From: Serratia fonticola
Lineage (GTDB): Bacteria > Pseudomonadota > Gammaproteobacteria > Enterobacterales > Enterobacteriaceae
Reading direction: 5' to 3'
NCBI RefSeq assembly: GCF_001006005.1
Contig: NZ_CP011254.1
Span: 496,001 to 560,000 of the forward strand
DNA length: 64,000 nucleotides
Shown here: one piece after another, positions 36,323 through 46,038 of the stretch
Position numbering within the stretch: position 1 is the stretch's first letter
Layout of the letters: each line of letters opens with the position of its first letter
Translations under genes and position numbers: made by a program
The notes under the pieces: model-generated
Seen by the model: only the letters and a program-made list of their open reading frames with translations
Database searches by the model: none
Told to the model about the DNA's origin: nothing

Positions 36323-37237
36323 CTAGCGCTGTTGATATTTTCTGATGGCAGGCTTGAGCAAACCGCCAAACACATTGACCAGCAAGCCCACAATGATCAC
36401 CAATGCACCGATCATTTGTTGCAATGATAGCCTTTCGCCTAATAGCCATGCGGCAGAGAGAATACCGATAACCGGCACCAGCAGCGTCAACGGCGCAACG
36501 CGCCAGGTTTCATAGCGGCTCAACAGATTACCCCAGATGCCATAACCCATAATGGTGGCAACAAACGCCAGATAGATCAGCGCCAGAATGGTTTCACCTT
36601 GAATATGCACCAGGCTGTCAATCAACAGCGCTTGCCCCTCAAACAACCATGAACACATGAAGAACAGCACCACCGGTACGGGCGTGCTCCACACCACCAG
36701 TGACATGATCGGCACATTGCGATCGCGCATAATCACCTTATTAGTGATATTCCCCAGACCCCAAGATAACGCTGCGGCCAGCGTCAACATCATGGTGGTC
36801 AGCGTGATGCCCGCCGTTGTTTGCCCAGCCATGCCCGCACTAGCCAACATAAACATGCCAACGGTGGCAATCATAATCCCGGCAATATGGTTCCATTTCA
36901 GCTTTTCGGCCAACAGCAGCGCGCCGAGCAAAATGGTAAAGAAAGCCTGAGCCTGCAGCACCAGTGATGCCAAACCCGCAGGCATGCCAAGCTTGATGGC
37001 CATAAACAGGAAAGCGAACTGACCAAAGCTGATGGTGATGCCGTACGCCAGCATCCAACGGAGAGGGATATTCGGTGGTTTGACAAACAGGATGGCCGGG
37101 AACATCACCAGCGCAAAACGCAGGCCTGCGAGTAGAAACGGTGGCATGCCATACAGCCCAACTTTAATCACCACAAAGTTCAGCCCCCAGGCCACCACCA
37201 CGAACAGCGCCAATAACCTATCCTTCACTGACATCAT
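36323..37237 (-). CDS. eamA: EamA-type exporter (O-acetylserine/cysteine exporter-like)
   Basis: A 304-residue inner-membrane protein with ten predicted helices and two EamA domains. It is very similar to E. coli EamA (YdeD), sharing WGLNFVVIKVGL, GMPAGLASLVLQAQAFFTI and GRYETWRVAPL-like SRYETWRVAPLTLLVPV. E. coli EamA exports cysteine-pathway metabolites. It is divergent from the small gene at 37416. The assignment as EamA rather than another member of the large family rests on this close resemblance. Confidence 0.82.
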   Translation of the reverse strand: MMSVKDRLLALFVVVAWGLNFVVIKVGLYGMPPFLLAGLRFALVMFPAILFVKPPNIPLRWMLAYGITISFGQFAFLFMAIKLGMPAGLASLVLQAQAFFTILLGALLLAEKLKWNHIAGIMIATVGMFMLASAGMAGQTTAGITLTTMMLTLAAALSWGLGNITNKVIMRDRNVPIMSLVVWSTPVPVVLFFMCSWLFEGQALLIDSLVHIQGETILALIYLAFVATIMGYGIWGNLLSRYETWRVAPLTLLVPVIGILSAAWLLGERLSLQQMIGALVIIVGLLVNVFGGLLKPAIRKYQQR

Positions 37238-37415
37238 GCATTCCTTTTATTTCCCATAGAGAGGCTGCAACCTCGTCAGGCCAGCGGCCACCGTATCAAG
37301 ATGATTTATTGTTTATAGCCGAAATGTTAGCATTACCGGGCGGCATAAGATGCTGCTGCACCACCTCTCGTATTATCGCGGCTGCTGAACCCCGATAAAC
37401 CGATGAGGCATTAAC

Positions 37416-37634
37416 ATGACTGACATACGTGGCCGGGCCTGGCGCCTGGTGAATAACAAACGCAACAAACACAGTGAAATGGGGGATTTTCAACCCAAGT
37501 TCACCAAAGAGAAACGGTGGAAAATGCTCTACACCCGCTCACATAAAATAACGCGAGCGAGTCAATTGGGTATTGAGTATCCGCAGATATCCCGCGCCGT
37601 AGCCCGGCGTAACGCACTTGATGAGATCGATTGA
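37416..37634 (+). CDS. small basic conserved protein, function unknown
   Basis: A 72-residue basic protein (MTDIRGRAWRLVNNKRNKHSE...) ending LDEID. I do not recognise the family. It ends two bases before the phosphatase-like gene and is probably cotranscribed with it, the main support for it being real. Confidence 0.6.
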   Translation: MTDIRGRAWRLVNNKRNKHSEMGDFQPKFTKEKRWKMLYTRSHKITRASQLGIEYPQISRAVARRNALDEID

Positions 37635-37636
37635 CC

Positions 37637-37972
37637 ATGAATGTGCTGTTTGTCTGCAGCCGTAACCAATGGCGCAGCCCAACCGCAGAGCGCATATGGC
37701 ACAGAACTCCCGGCCTGACCGCAAGGTCGGCCGGGACCAGCCGTAATGCCATAAAAACGGTGACGCCGGAGTTGTTGCACTGGGCGGATATGATTTTTGT
37801 CATGGAGCAAAAACACAAAAACCGTCTGGTTGCCGAGTATCGCCGCCTGCTGGAACATAAGCCCCTGCATGTTCTCGATATCCCCGATGACTATCAATAT
37901 ATGGATCCTGAACTTATCACGCTGCTAGAGCAATCTACCGAGCCGTTCCTGGCGCCTTTCATCAAAAAATAG
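37637..37972 (+). CDS. low-molecular-weight phosphotyrosine phosphatase-like protein
   Basis: A 111-residue protein with the phosphate-binding loop CSRNQWRSP, i.e. Cys-X5-Arg-Ser, at the very N-terminus and a likely general-acid region near DIPDDYQYMD. Canonical enzymes of the family have about 145-155 residues and CxGNxCRSP, so this is a shortened variant. The ATG at 37637 is preferred over an upstream TTG. It might act on phosphotyrosine or arsenate-like substrates; nothing nearby points to either. Confidence 0.75.
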   Translation: MNVLFVCSRNQWRSPTAERIWHRTPGLTARSAGTSRNAIKTVTPELLHWADMIFVMEQKHKNRLVAEYRRLLEHKPLHVLDIPDDYQYMDPELITLLEQSTEPFLAPFIKK

Positions 37973-37990
37973 ATCTACGTTCACAACCTA

Positions 37991-38013
37991 GGGGCGCAGC
38001 ATGCGGCCCCCCC
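37991..38013. repeat. CATG-centred dispersed palindrome
   Basis: GGGGCGCAGCATGCGGCCCC between convergent genes, same family as at 48342. Confidence 0.65.
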
Positions 38014-38032
38014 TACGACAAAGCGAGCTGAT

Positions 38033-39316
38033 TTATGCCTGTGGTGGCGTTCCTTCAGCATTAGCGACCACGACATCGATAGCGATTAACGCCCCTTTAC
38101 ATAAAGCCGATACGCCAATGGTTCTGCGTGCAGGAATGCCAGCGGGGAAGAAGGTGGTATAAACTTCATCAACAGCGGCAATATCGGCGATATTTCCAAG
38201 AGAAATATTGACCTTAACCACATCGTCCATCGCGTGGTTGATGCTGGTTAAAATGGCCTTGATGTTAGCTAAACACTGCTTAGCCTGCGCACTTACGCCG
38301 CCAGCGACTACCTCACCCGTTTTGGGATCGACAGGCAGTTGAGCCGACAGATGGTTGTAATGGGAAAACGCGACCGTCTGGGTAGATAAAGCACATCTTG
38401 GGGCATTGGCCGTATTGTTGGCCTTAATGATCAGCCCATGTCTGTCTTCCACGGCTTGTGGCGGAGTGCCATCCCCGTGTGACACCACGGCTTCAATTTG
38501 TACCAAAGCATCCATAGGTAAAGCGGAAGCTGCAATTACCGCCCGTGCAGGCAGATAGCCTGCGGCCCGGGCGATAGCCGAGTCAGGGAAAAAGGTGCTG
38601 TAGACTTCATTTACGGCTTCAATATCCGCCAGATTTTTCAGGAAGAGATTAACTTTAACAATATCATCCACAGGCACGTCAATACTGGCTAAAATCGCCT
38701 TGATGTTTTTTAAACACTGCGCCGCCTGCTCTTTTACACCACCAGCCACCAACCTGCCGGTCTTTGGATCGATAGGTAGTTGAGCCGACAGATTATTATA
38801 ATGAGAGAAAGCCACGGTTTGCGTAGATAGCGCACTTATTGGTGCGTTTTCCGTGTTATTGGTCAGCTTGATCAGATCGCCTGCTTGCGGTGCATGTGGA
38901 ATTGTCCCTTCACCGTTTGAAACCAGGGCTTCAATTTGTATCAAAGCCCCCATAGGTAAAGCATCAACGACGACGACCGTCCGCGTGGGGACATAGGCAG
39001 GAAAGAATGACTTATAAACCAGATCTACCACGTCAACATCTTTGATATTCTTGACGAATACGGTGATTTTAACCACGTCACTCATCGCATGGTTGATGCT
39101 GTCTAAAATGGCTTTGATATTGTTAAAGCACTGCTCGGCCTGTGCTTTTATCCCCCCGGCAATTAATTTACCCGTTCTCAGTTCGATAGGTAGCTGAGCC
39201 GATAAATTATTATAATGAGAAAAAGCCACGGTTTGTGAATAGGGCCCAATACTTTTGGGCGCATTTTCCGTATTCCTTGCTAATACTGCGTTATAGCCAC
39301 TCATCAGAGCACTCAC
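38033..39316 (-). CDS. triple-domain RidA (YjgF/UK114) fusion protein
   Basis: A 427-residue protein made of three tandem RidA-like domains (about 1-140, 145-290, 295-427), each with AFSHYN, a VxxGGV..QAxQCLxNIKAIL helix and an Arg-containing strand (VPTRTVVVV, LPARAVIAA, IPARRTIGV). RidA enzymes are about 128 residues and hydrolyse reactive enamines and imines as homotrimers. Only domain 1 keeps IGPYSQ; domains 2 and 3 have ALSTQT there, and domain 3 has Asp where the conserved Glu should be. It may fold as a pseudo-trimer in one chain. No neighbour suggests a pathway. Confidence 0.88.
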   Translation of the reverse strand: MSALMSGYNAVLARNTENAPKSIGPYSQTVAFSHYNNLSAQLPIELRTGKLIAGGIKAQAEQCFNNIKAILDSINHAMSDVVKITVFVKNIKDVDVVDLVYKSFFPAYVPTRTVVVVDALPMGALIQIEALVSNGEGTIPHAPQAGDLIKLTNNTENAPISALSTQTVAFSHYNNLSAQLPIDPKTGRLVAGGVKEQAAQCLKNIKAILASIDVPVDDIVKVNLFLKNLADIEAVNEVYSTFFPDSAIARAAGYLPARAVIAASALPMDALVQIEAVVSHGDGTPPQAVEDRHGLIIKANNTANAPRCALSTQTVAFSHYNHLSAQLPVDPKTGEVVAGGVSAQAKQCLANIKAILTSINHAMDDVVKVNISLGNIADIAAVDEVYTTFFPAGIPARRTIGVSALCKGALIAIDVVVANAEGTPPQA

Positions 39317-39596
39317 CTTTTTTTAGTTTGCATTTAGTGGGTTACGTGACAAACACGGACTCCACCTCGCTACCAGCACTTGCCACGGCTCCATTCGGGC
39401 AGCATGACCTTTTGAACCCGAGGTTTACCTATGCATTTCTTCTGCCAAAAGATGAGATTGATGCTGCGATTTTCTGCTTAACCTATTCACTCCCACCATT
39501 ATTCAAATAAAGCCACGCGTATCAGGGGGAAACAAATTGAGCCCCTATCGATGAAAACACCTGGTGAGCTCAACCACGGAAACATTGCCATAATCG

Positions 39597-40997
39597 CTAT
39601 TTGCCTTTGTCATTTGAGGGCTCGTTGCGAACGCCGGACGCTATCGCGCCCTGCGCTTTTTCATCGCGCCATTGCTTACGCAAAGAAAACATTTTCTCCA
39701 GGGCACGTCGTATGGTGGCGATCCAGCCGGCTGGCCGTGGATCCGCCAACATGCTTAATGCACGTGCATAGTCAAGCGTCAGCCCTGGTGTCCAAGCCAT
39801 CGTTTTTGCGCGTTTACGTATTTGCACTGCCACCCATAATTCCGGTGTCGTGAGAATTTTACTCAACACCCACCAGTGGCCACGTTGTCCCCATATCTTG
39901 CTCACTACGCCTTCCAGCGCCGCTTCAAGACCCCGTGCCACACTGCTTGAGCAATTACGATGCGTTAGATTATACGTATTGTCTTCACGATAAACTTCCC
40001 AGAACCGTTGCAGACGTTCAGCATCGTAGTTTCTGATCCGCACACGCTGGGTTGAAGGACACCATGCACCTGACTCAGTCACATAATCCGGTTGGAATTT
40101 CCCTTCAACATTATTGTCTGCGGTTGCCCGCAGCAAACGGGTAAATTGATCCGGCGACCGGTCAATATCGACCGCTGGATACAAACTGATATAAATACCT
40201 TCCGGAGATTCAAGTGCAGCATGGCCAGTGGAAATCACCCCATTTTTATCCACCGCAGCAATATAACGATCAATCACAGGATGAGGCACCGTTTTACTCT
40301 TCGAGGATCCCACTGGAGTCCAGACATGTATGGTCAGTGCAGCTTCATCATCGGCCGGAGGGCCTTCCCACTCAGTCACCAAAGGCGTGGTTACTGCACT
40401 ACTGGCTTCCTCAGCGGCCTTATTACCCAAAACTGCGGGGTTGACCTCCAGCTTTTTGACGCGCATCGCCAACATAACCATATTCCACCCACCAAACATC
40501 AACCCCAGTCCTAAACAATAAGGCACGGTGCCGACATAATGGGTCGGATAGGGCTGAAAGAAGAAAATAGCTAACATGACTTCCAATACACCGCCAGCCA
40601 TCACCAACTTCCAGTTTTTATAGCGCACGACCCCAGCAGAGGCAATTTGCAATAGTCCATCGGCCAAAAACAACGTGCCAAAAATCATCGATAAAATAAA
40701 GTGGCCATGGTGTTGCCCACTCAATATCAATACCGCGGCCAGTGAAAATGCGCCTCCTTTTACATAACGCAAAGTACGTTGCCCGCCAATGCCGGTATGC
40801 GCGACCATCAACGTTGCCAGCCCCTCAACCAACAACAGGAAAGCGAAGGGATGCAAAGGGAAATAAATCGCGTTATCCAACGCATCGATGAAAACGATCA
40901 AGCCCGCTAACACGCCTAACCAACCGGCAGTCATCAACCCTCGCCAGCGGTTACGCAAATAATCTACCCCAAGTAAAATCATTACCAACCGAACCAT
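39597..40997 (-). CDS. HdeD-like membrane protein fused to a His/Cys thiol domain
   Basis: A 466-residue protein. The first 185 residues are six hydrophobic helices of the HdeD/DUF308 type. After a linker, a soluble domain (about 220-400) has TGHAALESPEGIYISLYP and YNLTHRNCSSSVA, a His and an Asn-Cys pair placed as in NlpC/P60-like or DUF4105 (Lnb-type) thiol enzymes. Related fusions occur in enterobacterial stress-tolerance loci. It may modify lipoproteins or peptidoglycan at the inner membrane; this is inferred from motifs only. It is a single gene. Confidence 0.7.
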   Translation of the reverse strand: MVRLVMILLGVDYLRNRWRGLMTAGWLGVLAGLIVFIDALDNAIYFPLHPFAFLLLVEGLATLMVAHTGIGGQRTLRYVKGGAFSLAAVLILSGQHHGHFILSMIFGTLFLADGLLQIASAGVVRYKNWKLVMAGGVLEVMLAIFFFQPYPTHYVGTVPYCLGLGLMFGGWNMVMLAMRVKKLEVNPAVLGNKAAEEASSAVTTPLVTEWEGPPADDEAALTIHVWTPVGSSKSKTVPHPVIDRYIAAVDKNGVISTGHAALESPEGIYISLYPAVDIDRSPDQFTRLLRATADNNVEGKFQPDYVTESGAWCPSTQRVRIRNYDAERLQRFWEVYREDNTYNLTHRNCSSSVARGLEAALEGVVSKIWGQRGHWWVLSKILTTPELWVAVQIRKRAKTMAWTPGLTLDYARALSMLADPRPAGWIATIRRALEKMFSLRKQWRDEKAQGAIASGVRNEPSNDKGK

Positions 40998-41257
40998 GCC
41001 TTATCCCCTCTAATTGTAAGGCAGCTTGTCAGATCTACGCAGAAGTGGTTTTCCAAGATGGCATGAGTATAGTTTCCACCTCTGAAATCACGCAATTTGT
41101 GCAGTTTCAAACTGCATAGGTGCAACTACACATTGCTATACAAGATAGTGGGTTGATTAGGGAAACACGGGTTAAACCAAGTTGATATGGAATAGGATAA
41201 AAACGCTGTTAAATCAGGGAGTAGTTGATTTCAGTGGAGTTTTGGGAGACTTGAGAT
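40998..41257. other. gene-less stretch with a short palindrome
   Basis: No gene is visible. GCAGTTTCAAACTGC at 41101-41115 is a perfect 15-base hairpin of unknown meaning. Confidence 0.4.
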
Positions 41258-41331
41258 TGGAGCGGGTGAAGGGAATCGAACCCTCGTATGCAGCTTGGGA
41301 AGCTGCCGTTCTACCATTGAACTACACCCGC
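41258..41331 (-). tRNA. glyU: tRNA-Gly (anticodon CCC)
   Basis: A 74-base cloverleaf on the minus strand: acceptor GCGGGTG/CACCCGC, D-arm with AGTTCAATGGTAGAAC, anticodon loop TTCCCAA giving CCC, T-arm GGGTTCGATTCCC and an encoded CCA end. It reads GGG codons. Confidence 0.95.
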
Positions 41332-41439
41332 TTAGGTGTGCGATTGGCATTATAACCGGTTATGCGCGCCGGGCAAGCGAAGATAACGCATAACTGCCGA
41401 TGTTTTAAGCGGTTAGCAACAACCGGTTCTCTTCGGGCG

Positions 41440-41470
41440 AAAAAAAACCGGCACAGTCGCCTGTACCGGC
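41440..41470 (-). terminator. rho-independent terminator after lysS
   Basis: On the minus strand GCCGGTACAG and CTGTGCCGG form a stem around GCGA, followed by a run of eight T. It lies about 20 bases past the lysS stop. Confidence 0.93.
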
Positions 41471-41488
41471 TTAATCACTCAGCAAACG

Positions 41489-43006
41489 TTACTTGCTCGG
41501 GCGCATGGCCGGGAACAGGATCACGTCGCGGATGGTGTGGCTGTTGGTCAACAGCATCACCATACGGTCGATACCGATGCCCAGTCCTGCAGTTGGCGGC
41601 AAGCCGTGTTCCAGTGCGGTGACGTAATCTTCGTCGTAGAACATCGCTTCGTCGTCACCAGCATCTTTCGCGCTAACCTGATCGGCAAAACGCTGCGCCT
41701 GATCTTCTGCGTCGTTCAGCTCCGAGAAGCCGTTACCGATTTCACGCCCGCCGATGAAGAATTCGAAACGGTCGGTGATTTCCGGGTTCTCGTCGTTACG
41801 ACGTGCCAGCGGAGAAACCTCTGCCGGGTACTCGGTGATGAAGGTTGGCTGGATCAGATGGCTTTCTGCGGTCTCTTCGAAGATCTCGGTAACCACGCGA
41901 CCCAGACCCCAGCTCTTCTCTACCTTGATGCCGATTGATTCGGCAATCGCTACCGCGCTAGCCATCTCGTTCAGATCGTCGAGGTTGGTTTCCGGGCGGT
42001 ATTTCTTGATCGCTTCGCGCATGGTCAGCTTTTCAAACGGCTTGCCGAAGTCGAACACCTCATCACCATAAGGCACCTTGACGTCACCCAACACGTCCTG
42101 CGCCAGCGTACGGAACAGCGACTCGGTCAGCTCAATCAGGTCTTTGTAATCCGCATACGCCATATAGAGTTCCATCATGGTGAACTCTGGGTTATGACGC
42201 GGGGAAACACCTTCGTTACGGAAGTTACGGTTGATCTCGAACACGCGCTCGAAGCCACCTACCACCAGGCGCTTCAGATACAGCTCTGGCGCGATACGCA
42301 GGTACATGTCGATGTCCAACGCGTTGTGGTGAGTAACAAACGGACGAGCAGACGCACCGCCAGGGATCACCTGCATCATCGGGGTTTCGACTTCCATAAA
42401 GCCTCGGCCCACCATGAAGTTACGGATCGCCGCCATCACCTGCGAACGGATCTTGAAGGTGTTACGGGATTCTTCGTTGGCGATCAGATCCAGATAACGC
42501 TGGCGATAACGGGTTTCCTGATCGGCCAGGCCGTGGAACTTGTCTGGCAACGGACGCAGTGCTTTGGTCAGCAGGCGCAGTTCGGTGCAGTGGATAGACA
42601 ATTCGCCAGTTTTGGTCTTGAACAGCTTACCGCGTGCGCCGAGGATATCGCCCAGGTCCCATTTCTTGAACTGCTCGTTGTAAACGCCTTCAGGCAGATC
42701 GTCGCGTGCGACGTAGAGCTGAATGCGGCCACCCACGTCCTGCAGCGTCACGAAGGAGGCTTTACCCATGATACGGCGGGTCATCATACGGCCAGCCACG
42801 GTCACTTCGATACCCAGTGATTCCAGCTCTTCGTTTTCTTTGCTGCCGTATTCGGCATGCAGCTTGTCGGAGGTGGTATCACGACGGAAGTCGTTCGGGA
42901 ACGCAATGCCGTTCTCGCGCAGCGCGGCCAGTTTTTCACGGCGTGACTGCAGCTCGTTGTTGAGATCCAACGCCTGTTCGGCGCCTTGTGCTTGTTGCTC
43001 AGACAT
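41489..43006 (-). CDS. lysS: lysyl-tRNA synthetase, class II
   Basis: A 505-residue class II synthetase that charges tRNA-Lys. It has the N-terminal OB-fold anticodon-binding domain ([20 protein letters not shown]), motif 2 ([20 protein letters not shown]) and motif 3 ([15 protein letters not shown]). Length matches E. coli LysS. It follows prfB by 9 bases, the conserved prfB-lysS operon. Confidence 0.98.
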   Translation of the reverse strand: MSEQQAQGAEQALDLNNELQSRREKLAALRENGIAFPNDFRRDTTSDKLHAEYGSKENEELESLGIEVTVAGRMMTRRIMGKASFVTLQDVGGRIQLYVARDDLPEGVYNEQFKKWDLGDILGARGKLFKTKTGELSIHCTELRLLTKALRPLPDKFHGLADQETRYRQRYLDLIANEESRNTFKIRSQVMAAIRNFMVGRGFMEVETPMMQVIPGGASARPFVTHHNALDIDMYLRIAPELYLKRLVVGGFERVFEINRNFRNEGVSPRHNPEFTMMELYMAYADYKDLIELTESLFRTLAQDVLGDVKVPYGDEVFDFGKPFEKLTMREAIKKYRPETNLDDLNEMASAVAIAESIGIKVEKSWGLGRVVTEIFEETAESHLIQPTFITEYPAEVSPLARRNDENPEITDRFEFFIGGREIGNGFSELNDAEDQAQRFADQVSAKDAGDDEAMFYDEDYVTALEHGLPPTAGLGIGIDRMVMLLTNSHTIRDVILFPAMRPSK

Positions 43007-43015
43007 TTCTGTTCC

Positions 43016-44114
43016 TCATAACCCGGCTTTCAAACTTGCCTCAATGAATTTATCCAGGTCGCCATCCAGTACGGCCTGCGTATTACGTGTTTCGACGTTG
43101 GTGCGCAAATCCTTGATGCGGGAGTCATCCAGCACGTAAGAACGGATTTGGCTGCCCCAGCCGATATCGGACTTGTTGTCTTCCAGCATTTGCTTGTCAG
43201 CATTTTTCTTTTGCATCTCGTATTCATACAGCTTGGCGCGTAGCTGTTTGAATGCCTGATCCTTGTTCTTATGCTGAGAGCGATCGTTCTGGCACTGCAC
43301 CACAATGTTGGTTGGCAAGTGGGTAATACGCACCGCCGACTCGGTTTTGTTAACGTGCTGACCACCGGCACCGGAGGCGCGGTAAACGTCAATGCGCAGA
43401 TCGGCCGGGTTGATTTCGATATCGATATCGTCATCCACTTCCGGATAGATAAATACGGAACTGAAAGAGGTATGGCGACGGCCGCCGGAATCGAATGGGC
43501 TCTTGCGTACCAGGCGATGCACGCCGGTTTCAGTACGTAACCAGCCAAACGCGTAGTCGCCGATAATCTTGATGGTTGCCGATTTCAGGCCCGCGACGTC
43601 GCCGTCGGACTCTTCAATCACTTCCGTTTTAAAGCCTTTGGATTCCGCCCAACGCAGGTACATGCGCAGCAGCATGCTGGCCCAGTCCTGCGCTTCGGTG
43701 CCGCCGGAGCCTGCCTGGATATCCAGATAGCAGTCCGCGCTGTCGTATTCACCAGAGAACATACGACGGAATTCTAATTGTTCCAGCTTGGCGCTCAGTT
43801 GATCGAGCTCAACTACGGTCTCGTTGAAGGTGTCTTCGTCTTCCGCCTCAACCGCCAGTTCTAGCAGGCCAGTGACGTCTTCACAGCCCTGTTCCAACTG
43901 ATCGATGGTTTCGACAATGGCTTCCAGCGACGAGCGCTCTTTGCCTAATGCCTGTGCGCGTTCAGGTTCGTTCCAAACGTCCGGCTGTTCCAGCTCGGCG
44001 TTAACTTCTTCTAAGCGTTCTTTCTTGGCATCATAGTCAAAGATACCCCCTGAGAACGGCTGTCCGCTCGGACACATCCTGAATGCGGTTTTTTACCGGA
44101 TTAATTTCAAACAT
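43016..44114 (-). CDS. prfB: peptide chain release factor 2 (programmed +1 frameshift)
   Basis: Release factor 2 recognises UGA and UAA. The gene starts at the ATG at 44114 ([20 protein letters not shown]), runs 25 codons to an in-frame TGA, and continues in the +1 frame at CTTTGAC, preceded by the internal AGGGGG that stimulates the shift. The product is 365 residues with the SPF tripeptide (KSPFDSGG) that reads stop codons and the catalytic GGQ ([15 protein letters not shown]). Low RF2 levels favour the shift, giving autoregulation. The downstream frame alone would lack the first 25 residues. Confidence 0.97.
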
Positions 44115-44255
44115 GATTTTTTGCGTTCTTACGTTGATGTCGTCGATGGCGAAATGCCATTGGAACCGGTAATTCTAGCGGATCCAGCGGCCAGTTTATA
44201 GCGAGTTGGTCAGTTTTTGTGGGGGATCGGCGATCGGATGCAGGAATCAACATGT

Positions 44256-44296
44256 GGCACGTTAAGTCCCCCCTCCCTTTGGGAGAGGGGCCAGCA
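44256..44296. repeat. single diverged copy of the 56281-56646 repeat
   Basis: CACGTTAAGTCCCCCCTCCC and the following GGGAGAGGGG in reverse order match the hairpin and the ACTTAACGTG block of the tandem repeat near 56300. It sits between recJ and prfB. Confidence 0.65.
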
Positions 44297-44298
44297 GG

Positions 44299-46032
44299 TT
44301 AACGCGGCCAGAGGTGTTGGATTAGCAACTGCACGTTACGGTTGCCACGGAACTCATTCACGTCCAGTTTGTACGCCAGTTCCACTTCTTTGATGCTGCT
44401 GTCCGGCCACTGTGTGGTGTCGATGTTGAAGGCGATACCGTCCAACAATGGGCCGCCACCGAGCGGTTCGATCATCAGCTTCAGGTGTTTCTCGCCCACC
44501 AGCCGCTGTTGCAGGATACGGAACTTGCCGTCAAAGGTTGGCTCAGGAAACGCCTGCCCCCACGGCCCGCCCTCACGCAGAAGCTCTGCGGTGGTCAGGG
44601 TCAGTTCCTGCATCATCAGTTCGCCATCCGACCAGATCACGCCTTCCAGCATCGCCGGATCGAGCCATTCGCCGACCAGCTCGCCAAAACGCTGGCGGAA
44701 CTCGTCAAACTTGGCCTCTTCCAGCGACAAGCCCGCCGCCATCGCATGGCCGCCGAACTTCATCATCAGCCCAGGATTCAGGGTATCGAGCCGCTCCAGC
44801 GCATCACGCATATGCAACCCGGCTACCGAGCGGCCAGAGCCTTTCAGAATGCCGTCGCCCGCAGGGGCAAAGGCGATCACCGGGCGATGGAAACGCTCTT
44901 TAATGCGCGAAGCCAGAATACCCACCACGCCCTGATGCCATTCTGGGTGATACATCGCTAACCCGTAAGGCAGTTCAGTGGTAGTGCGTTCCAGTTGATC
45001 GCACAGCTCCAGCGCCTCCACCTGCATCCCCTGCTCAATCTCACGCCGGGTCTGGTTGAGCGCGTCGAGATCGTTGGCCAACATACGCGCCTGGGCAATA
45101 TCGTCGCTCAACAGCATGGCTACGCCGATCGACATATCGTCCAGCCGCCCTGCCGCGTTCAGCCGTGGCCCAAGGGCAAAGCCGAGATCGCTGGCCGCCA
45201 ATTGCCGCGCATCGCGGTTGGCCACTTCCAGCAGAGCGCGAATACCTGGCCGACACTTGCCAGCCCGGATGCGGTTCAGCCCCTGATACACCAGAATACG
45301 GTTGTTGGCATCCAGCGGCACCACGTCCGCCACCGTGCCCAGCGCCACCAGATCCAGCAATTCGGCCAGATTAGGCATAGCCAGCGCACGCTGTTCAAAC
45401 CAGCCACTTTCACGCAGCTTGGCCCGCAAAGCCAGCATCAGATAAAAGGCAACACCGACACCAGCCAGGGATTTGGAGGGAAAATCGCAGTCACGCAGGT
45501 TCGGGTTAACGATCGCCTCTGCCGCAGGCAAAGTATCCCCCGGCAGATGGTGATCGGTGACCAGCACCTGTATTCCCAAGCCGTGCGCAACGTCAACGCC
45601 CGCATGCGAGGAGATACCGTTATCGACCGTGACGATCAGCTCAGCACCCCGAGCCGCCGCCTGCTCCACCACTTCGGGACTCAGGCCATAACCATCTTCA
45701 AAACGGTTGGGTACCAGATATTCGATGGAGCTACAGCCCATGCTGCGCAAGGCCAGCACCGTCAGTGCGGTACTGGTGGCGCCGTCGGCATCAAAGTCGC
45801 CCACCACCATGATGCGGCGGCCATCGGCCAGTGCCTGCTGCAATATCGCTACCGCAGCATCGATACCGCTCAACTGTTGCCAAGGCAACATACCCTTGAC
45901 GCTACGCTCCAGCTCCTGCTCGCCCTTAACTCCGCGCAATGCGTATAAGCGGCGCAACAGGGGGGGCAGGCTGGCGGGTAAATGGCTGGCATCTGCCGCC
46001 TCGCGGCGGCGTAATTGGGTTTTAATACTCAC
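44299..46032 (-). CDS. recJ: single-strand-specific exonuclease RecJ
   Basis: A 577-residue 5'-3' exonuclease for recombination and mismatch repair. DHH-family motifs are VVGDFDADGATS, TVDNGISS and the DHH itself in VTDHHLPGD, with the DHHA1 part (KGSGRSVAGLHMRDAL, FGGHAMAAGLSL) downstream. Length equals the E. coli protein. It starts 6 bases after dsbC; xerD-dsbC-recJ is the conserved order. Confidence 0.98.
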   Translation of the reverse strand: MSIKTQLRRREAADASHLPASLPPLLRRLYALRGVKGEQELERSVKGMLPWQQLSGIDAAVAILQQALADGRRIMVVGDFDADGATSTALTVLALRSMGCSSIEYLVPNRFEDGYGLSPEVVEQAAARGAELIVTVDNGISSHAGVDVAHGLGIQVLVTDHHLPGDTLPAAEAIVNPNLRDCDFPSKSLAGVGVAFYLMLALRAKLRESGWFEQRALAMPNLAELLDLVALGTVADVVPLDANNRILVYQGLNRIRAGKCRPGIRALLEVANRDARQLAASDLGFALGPRLNAAGRLDDMSIGVAMLLSDDIAQARMLANDLDALNQTRREIEQGMQVEALELCDQLERTTTELPYGLAMYHPEWHQGVVGILASRIKERFHRPVIAFAPAGDGILKGSGRSVAGLHMRDALERLDTLNPGLMMKFGGHAMAAGLSLEEAKFDEFRQRFGELVGEWLDPAMLEGVIWSDGELMMQELTLTTAELLREGGPWGQAFPEPTFDGKFRILQQRLVGEKHLKLMIEPLGGGPLLDGIAFNIDTTQWPDSSIKEVELAYKLDVNEFRGNRNVQLLIQHLWPR

Positions 46033-46038
46033 CGTGAC

